Part shown: positions 61,987 to 64,000 of the stretch, piece after piece
Position numbering within the stretch: the stretch's first letter is position 1
Layout of the letters: the number at the start of each line of letters is the position of its first letter
DNA from: Westiellopsis prolifica IICB1
Lineage (GTDB): Bacteria > Cyanobacteriota > Cyanobacteriia > Cyanobacteriales > Nostocaceae
DNA length: 64,000 bases
Assembly: GCF_004323185.1 (NCBI RefSeq)
Contig: NZ_NAPS01000003.1
Span: forward strand, 230,565-294,564
Direction: 5' to 3'
The notes under the pieces: generated by a model
What the model was told of the DNA's origin: nothing
Databases searched by the model: none
Seen by the model: only the letters and a program-made list of their open reading frames with translations
Translations under genes and position numbers: made by a program

Positions 61987-64000
61987 TTTTATCTTCGACT
62001 TCGCTTATAATTTCAATTGTTCTTCGCTTAATCAAGCTTAACTTCTGCTGATATTTCTCTTTGCGCTTTTCTTCTTGCTTCAATTGATATTCTCTATCTA
62101 ATTTAATAAGTATTTCATTTAACTCATTTAATCTGATAGCAGGATTCACCACGATTTGAGATAAAATCGTTTCAAAGTTATTTAATAATCGCGCTATGCT
62201 GTTAGCATCAAATAAGCCTTTGTTATATTTTAATAGCCCAACTATTCCTTGCTCAGTATCTGTTAGTTCCAGAAGAAGATCAAATCTTGCTACTGTATGT
62301 TCTAAATCATTTAAACGAATCAAATTTAAGTCTGAAATTGCTAAATCATATGTCGGAGCATTTTGTAGAATAAACTTGACTTGAAATAGAGGAGTTTGGT
62401 TTAAATCTCTTTTAGGATTCAGAGTGCTAACTAGTTTCTCGAATGGTAAATCTTGGTGAGCATAGGCTTCTAAACAAACTTGGCGTACTTGTTGCAAAAA
62501 ATCACTAAAAGTAGGATTATCGAATAAATTGCTACGCAATACCAATTGATTCACAAAAAATCCAATTAAATTTTCTATTTCAATTTTGTTACGGTTAGCA
62601 ATATCAGTACCAACAACAATATCTTTATCACCTGTATACCAATATAGCAAAACCTTAAACGCTGCGAGTAGCGTCATAAATAATGTGGTTTCTAGACTAT
62701 CACCTAGCTTTTTAATCGCCTGAGACAGTGTCGGAGAAAGTCTCAGAATTTGCCTTTCTTCTTCAGAAGTTTTCACGTTTGAAGATTGATGAATTTTAGG
62801 TAATCGTAAAACTGGTAAATTATCACCTAACTGTTTTTCCCAATATGTAAGTAAGGTATCGAGTACCTCACCCTGCAACCAATTTTGTTGCCAATTAGCA
62901 AAGTCTACATACTGAATATTTACCTCTGAAAGTGGTGAAGACTTACCACTAGAAAAAGCTTCATAAAGTACTGATAATTCTTTAATCAACACCCCTTCTG
63001 ACCAAGCATCAAAGATAATATGATGCATCGTTACCAACAAAATGTATTCCCTAGTTTTTAATCGTATAAGAGTTAGCCGTAACAAGGGAAGTTGTGTTAA
63101 ATCAAATGGTTGTTGGTAATTTGCTAGTCTTAACTTTTGTATTTCAGCTTCACGTTCAGTATCAGGTAAATGTTGTAAATCTACTATTGATAAAGGTATC
63201 TCTAAAGCAGGAGTGATGATTTGAACAGGTTGTCCATTGACATTTTGGAAACATGTTCGTAAAATTTCGTGTCTTCGTACTATCTCATTAATGCTTTGCT
63301 CCAAAGCTTTGACATTGAGTAAACCTTTTAACAGTACTGCACTAGAACCATTGTAAGTATATGATTTTGGATTTAATTGGTGCAGAAACCATAATCTTTG
63401 TTGTGCAAAAGATAGAGGTAATGCTATCTCTCGTGAAACTCGTTCAATCGGTGGAACTAATTTAGCAGCTTTATTTTTCTCACCAATACTTTTGGCTAAT
63501 TTTGCTATTGTCGGTAATTCAAAAAGATGGCGTAGTGGTAACTCAATATCAAATATTTTCTGAATGCGGGATATAACTTGGGTTGCTAAAAGTGAGTGTC
63601 CACCCAATTGAAAAAAATTGTCGTTGATTCCTATATTTTTTAAACCAAGTACTTGCATCCAGATAATTGCTAACTGTTTTTCAACAATGGTCTGAGGTGC
63701 AACATAGGTTTCTTCAACTTCTGGACGTACTGTATCAGGTGTAGGTAGCGCCTTACGATCAACCTTACCATTAGGCGTGAGTGGAAGTGAGTCTAAAATG
63801 ACAAAATTTGTTGGTATCATGTAGCTTGGCAATTTTGATTCTAAGAAGCTACGCAGTTGAGTAATAATTAATATTTGTTCAACTTCAGGAACAATATAAG
63901 CAATCAAACGTTGATCTTCACAGGAATGATTGCGAGCTACAACTACATTTTCTCGCACCCCAGAATATTGACTGATAACCGCTTCAATTTCCCCCAATTC
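61961..64000 (-). CDS. NRPS, C-terminal part: ...A-PCP-C, truncated by the window edge
   Basis: The frame runs off the right edge, so the start and the specificity-determining part of the A domain are not seen. Present are the end of an A domain (ELGEIEAVISQ; NGKVDRKALP), a PCP (LGGHSLLATQV) and a complete condensation domain (LPLSFAQQRLWFLHQL; HHIIFDAWS, with Ala at the usual Gly). The protein ends with a charged tail after the C domain, with no TE. A C domain at the very end of a protein implies that it joins its chain to an amino acid on the next protein, here the Asn module encoded at 57630-60866. The TauD-like gene overlaps its 3' end. Confidence 0.92.
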   Translation of the reverse strand, partial: ELGEIEAVISQYSGVRENVVVARNHSCEDQRLIAYIVPEVEQILIITQLRSFLESKLPSYMIPTNFVILDSLPLTPNGKVDRKALPTPDTVRPEVEETYVAPQTIVEKQLAIIWMQVLGLKNIGINDNFFQLGGHSLLATQVISRIQKIFDIELPLRHLFELPTIAKLAKSIGEKNKAAKLVPPIERVSREIALPLSFAQQRLWFLHQLNPKSYTYNGSSAVLLKGLLNVKALEQSINEIVRRHEILRTCFQNVNGQPVQIITPALEIPLSIVDLQHLPDTEREAEIQKLRLANYQQPFDLTQLPLLRLTLIRLKTREYILLVTMHHIIFDAWSEGVLIKELSVLYEAFSSGKSSPLSEVNIQYVDFANWQQNWLQGEVLDTLLTYWEKQLGDNLPVLRLPKIHQSSNVKTSEEERQILRLSPTLSQAIKKLGDSLETTLFMTLLAAFKVLLYWYTGDKDIVVGTDIANRNKIEIENLIGFFVNQLVLRSNLFDNPTFSDFLQQVRQVCLEAYAHQDLPFEKLVSTLNPKRDLNQTPLFQVKFILQNAPTYDLAISDLNLIRLNDLEHTVARFDLLLELTDTEQGIVGLLKYNKGLFDANSIARLLNNFETILSQIVVNPAIRLNELNEILIKLDREYQLKQEEKRKEKYQQKLSLIKRRTIEIISEVEDKNETSKNNP

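Overview
The window comes from a filamentous, Nostoc-like cyanobacterium. About two dozen HIP1 palindromes (GCGATCGC, for example at 325, 9149, 20318, 36762 and 58368) are scattered over it. It is AT-rich, carries an IS630 relic of a cyanobacterial type, has CYP110-like P450s and a FAAL/ACP/CylC-like cassette, and contains a short GTAGAGAC...GTCTCTAC palindrome family that I recall from Nostoc genomes. Nearly all of the 64 kb is natural-product biosynthesis. I see no tRNA, rRNA or CRISPR array.

Two gene clusters meet tail to tail at about 17.6-18.1 kb. The left cluster (plus strand, 1-17603, beginning before the window) holds the end of a PKS with its ACP, an NRPS module predicted to load glycine, a KS-AT-ACP-TE PKS, an SDR, a type II thioesterase, a PapA-like acyltransferase, a CYP110-like P450, a free ACP, an AurF/CylC-like dimetal oxygenase (candidate halogenase) and a fatty acyl-AMP ligase. 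The last group resembles the CylA/B/C cassette that activates and halogenates fatty acids. Gly followed by a non-reducing, TE-terminated malonate module could give an N-acyl pyrrolidine-2,4-dione end group.

The right cluster (minus strand, from beyond 64000 down to 18116) is a compact operon. Read in transcription order: ...A-PCP-C; TauD/SyrP-like dioxygenase; C-like(His-less)-A(Asn)-PCP; KS-AT-KR-ACP-E; free C; JmjC/cupin oxygenase; EctB-like diaminobutyrate aminotransferase; half-C-A(acidic pocket, probably diaminobutyrate)-PCP; KS-AT-KR-ACP; PanP-like aspartate decarboxylase; KS-dead AT-KR-ACP; KS-AT-defective KR-ACP; methyltransferase; C-A(beta-alanine-like)-PCP-TE with a cysteine nucleophile; two P450s; SDR; MATE exporter; MbtH-like protein; SDR. 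Precursor genes sit next to the modules that should use them: EctB beside the diaminobutyrate-type A domain, an aspartate decarboxylase for the beta-alanine-type A domain, and a TauD hydroxylase beside the Asn module.

The most notable points are a C-plus-interface-domain arrangement split over two proteins, an epimerization domain fused behind a PKS ACP, a PKS module whose AT has lost Ser and His, a Cys-type terminal TE, copies of a dispersed palindrome inside three PKS genes, a P450 whose leader and N-terminus match those of the ACP gene downstream, and a 15-bp perfect inverted repeat before the CylC-like gene. I do not recognise the product of either cluster. All functions are read from motifs and context and none was checked by a database search.
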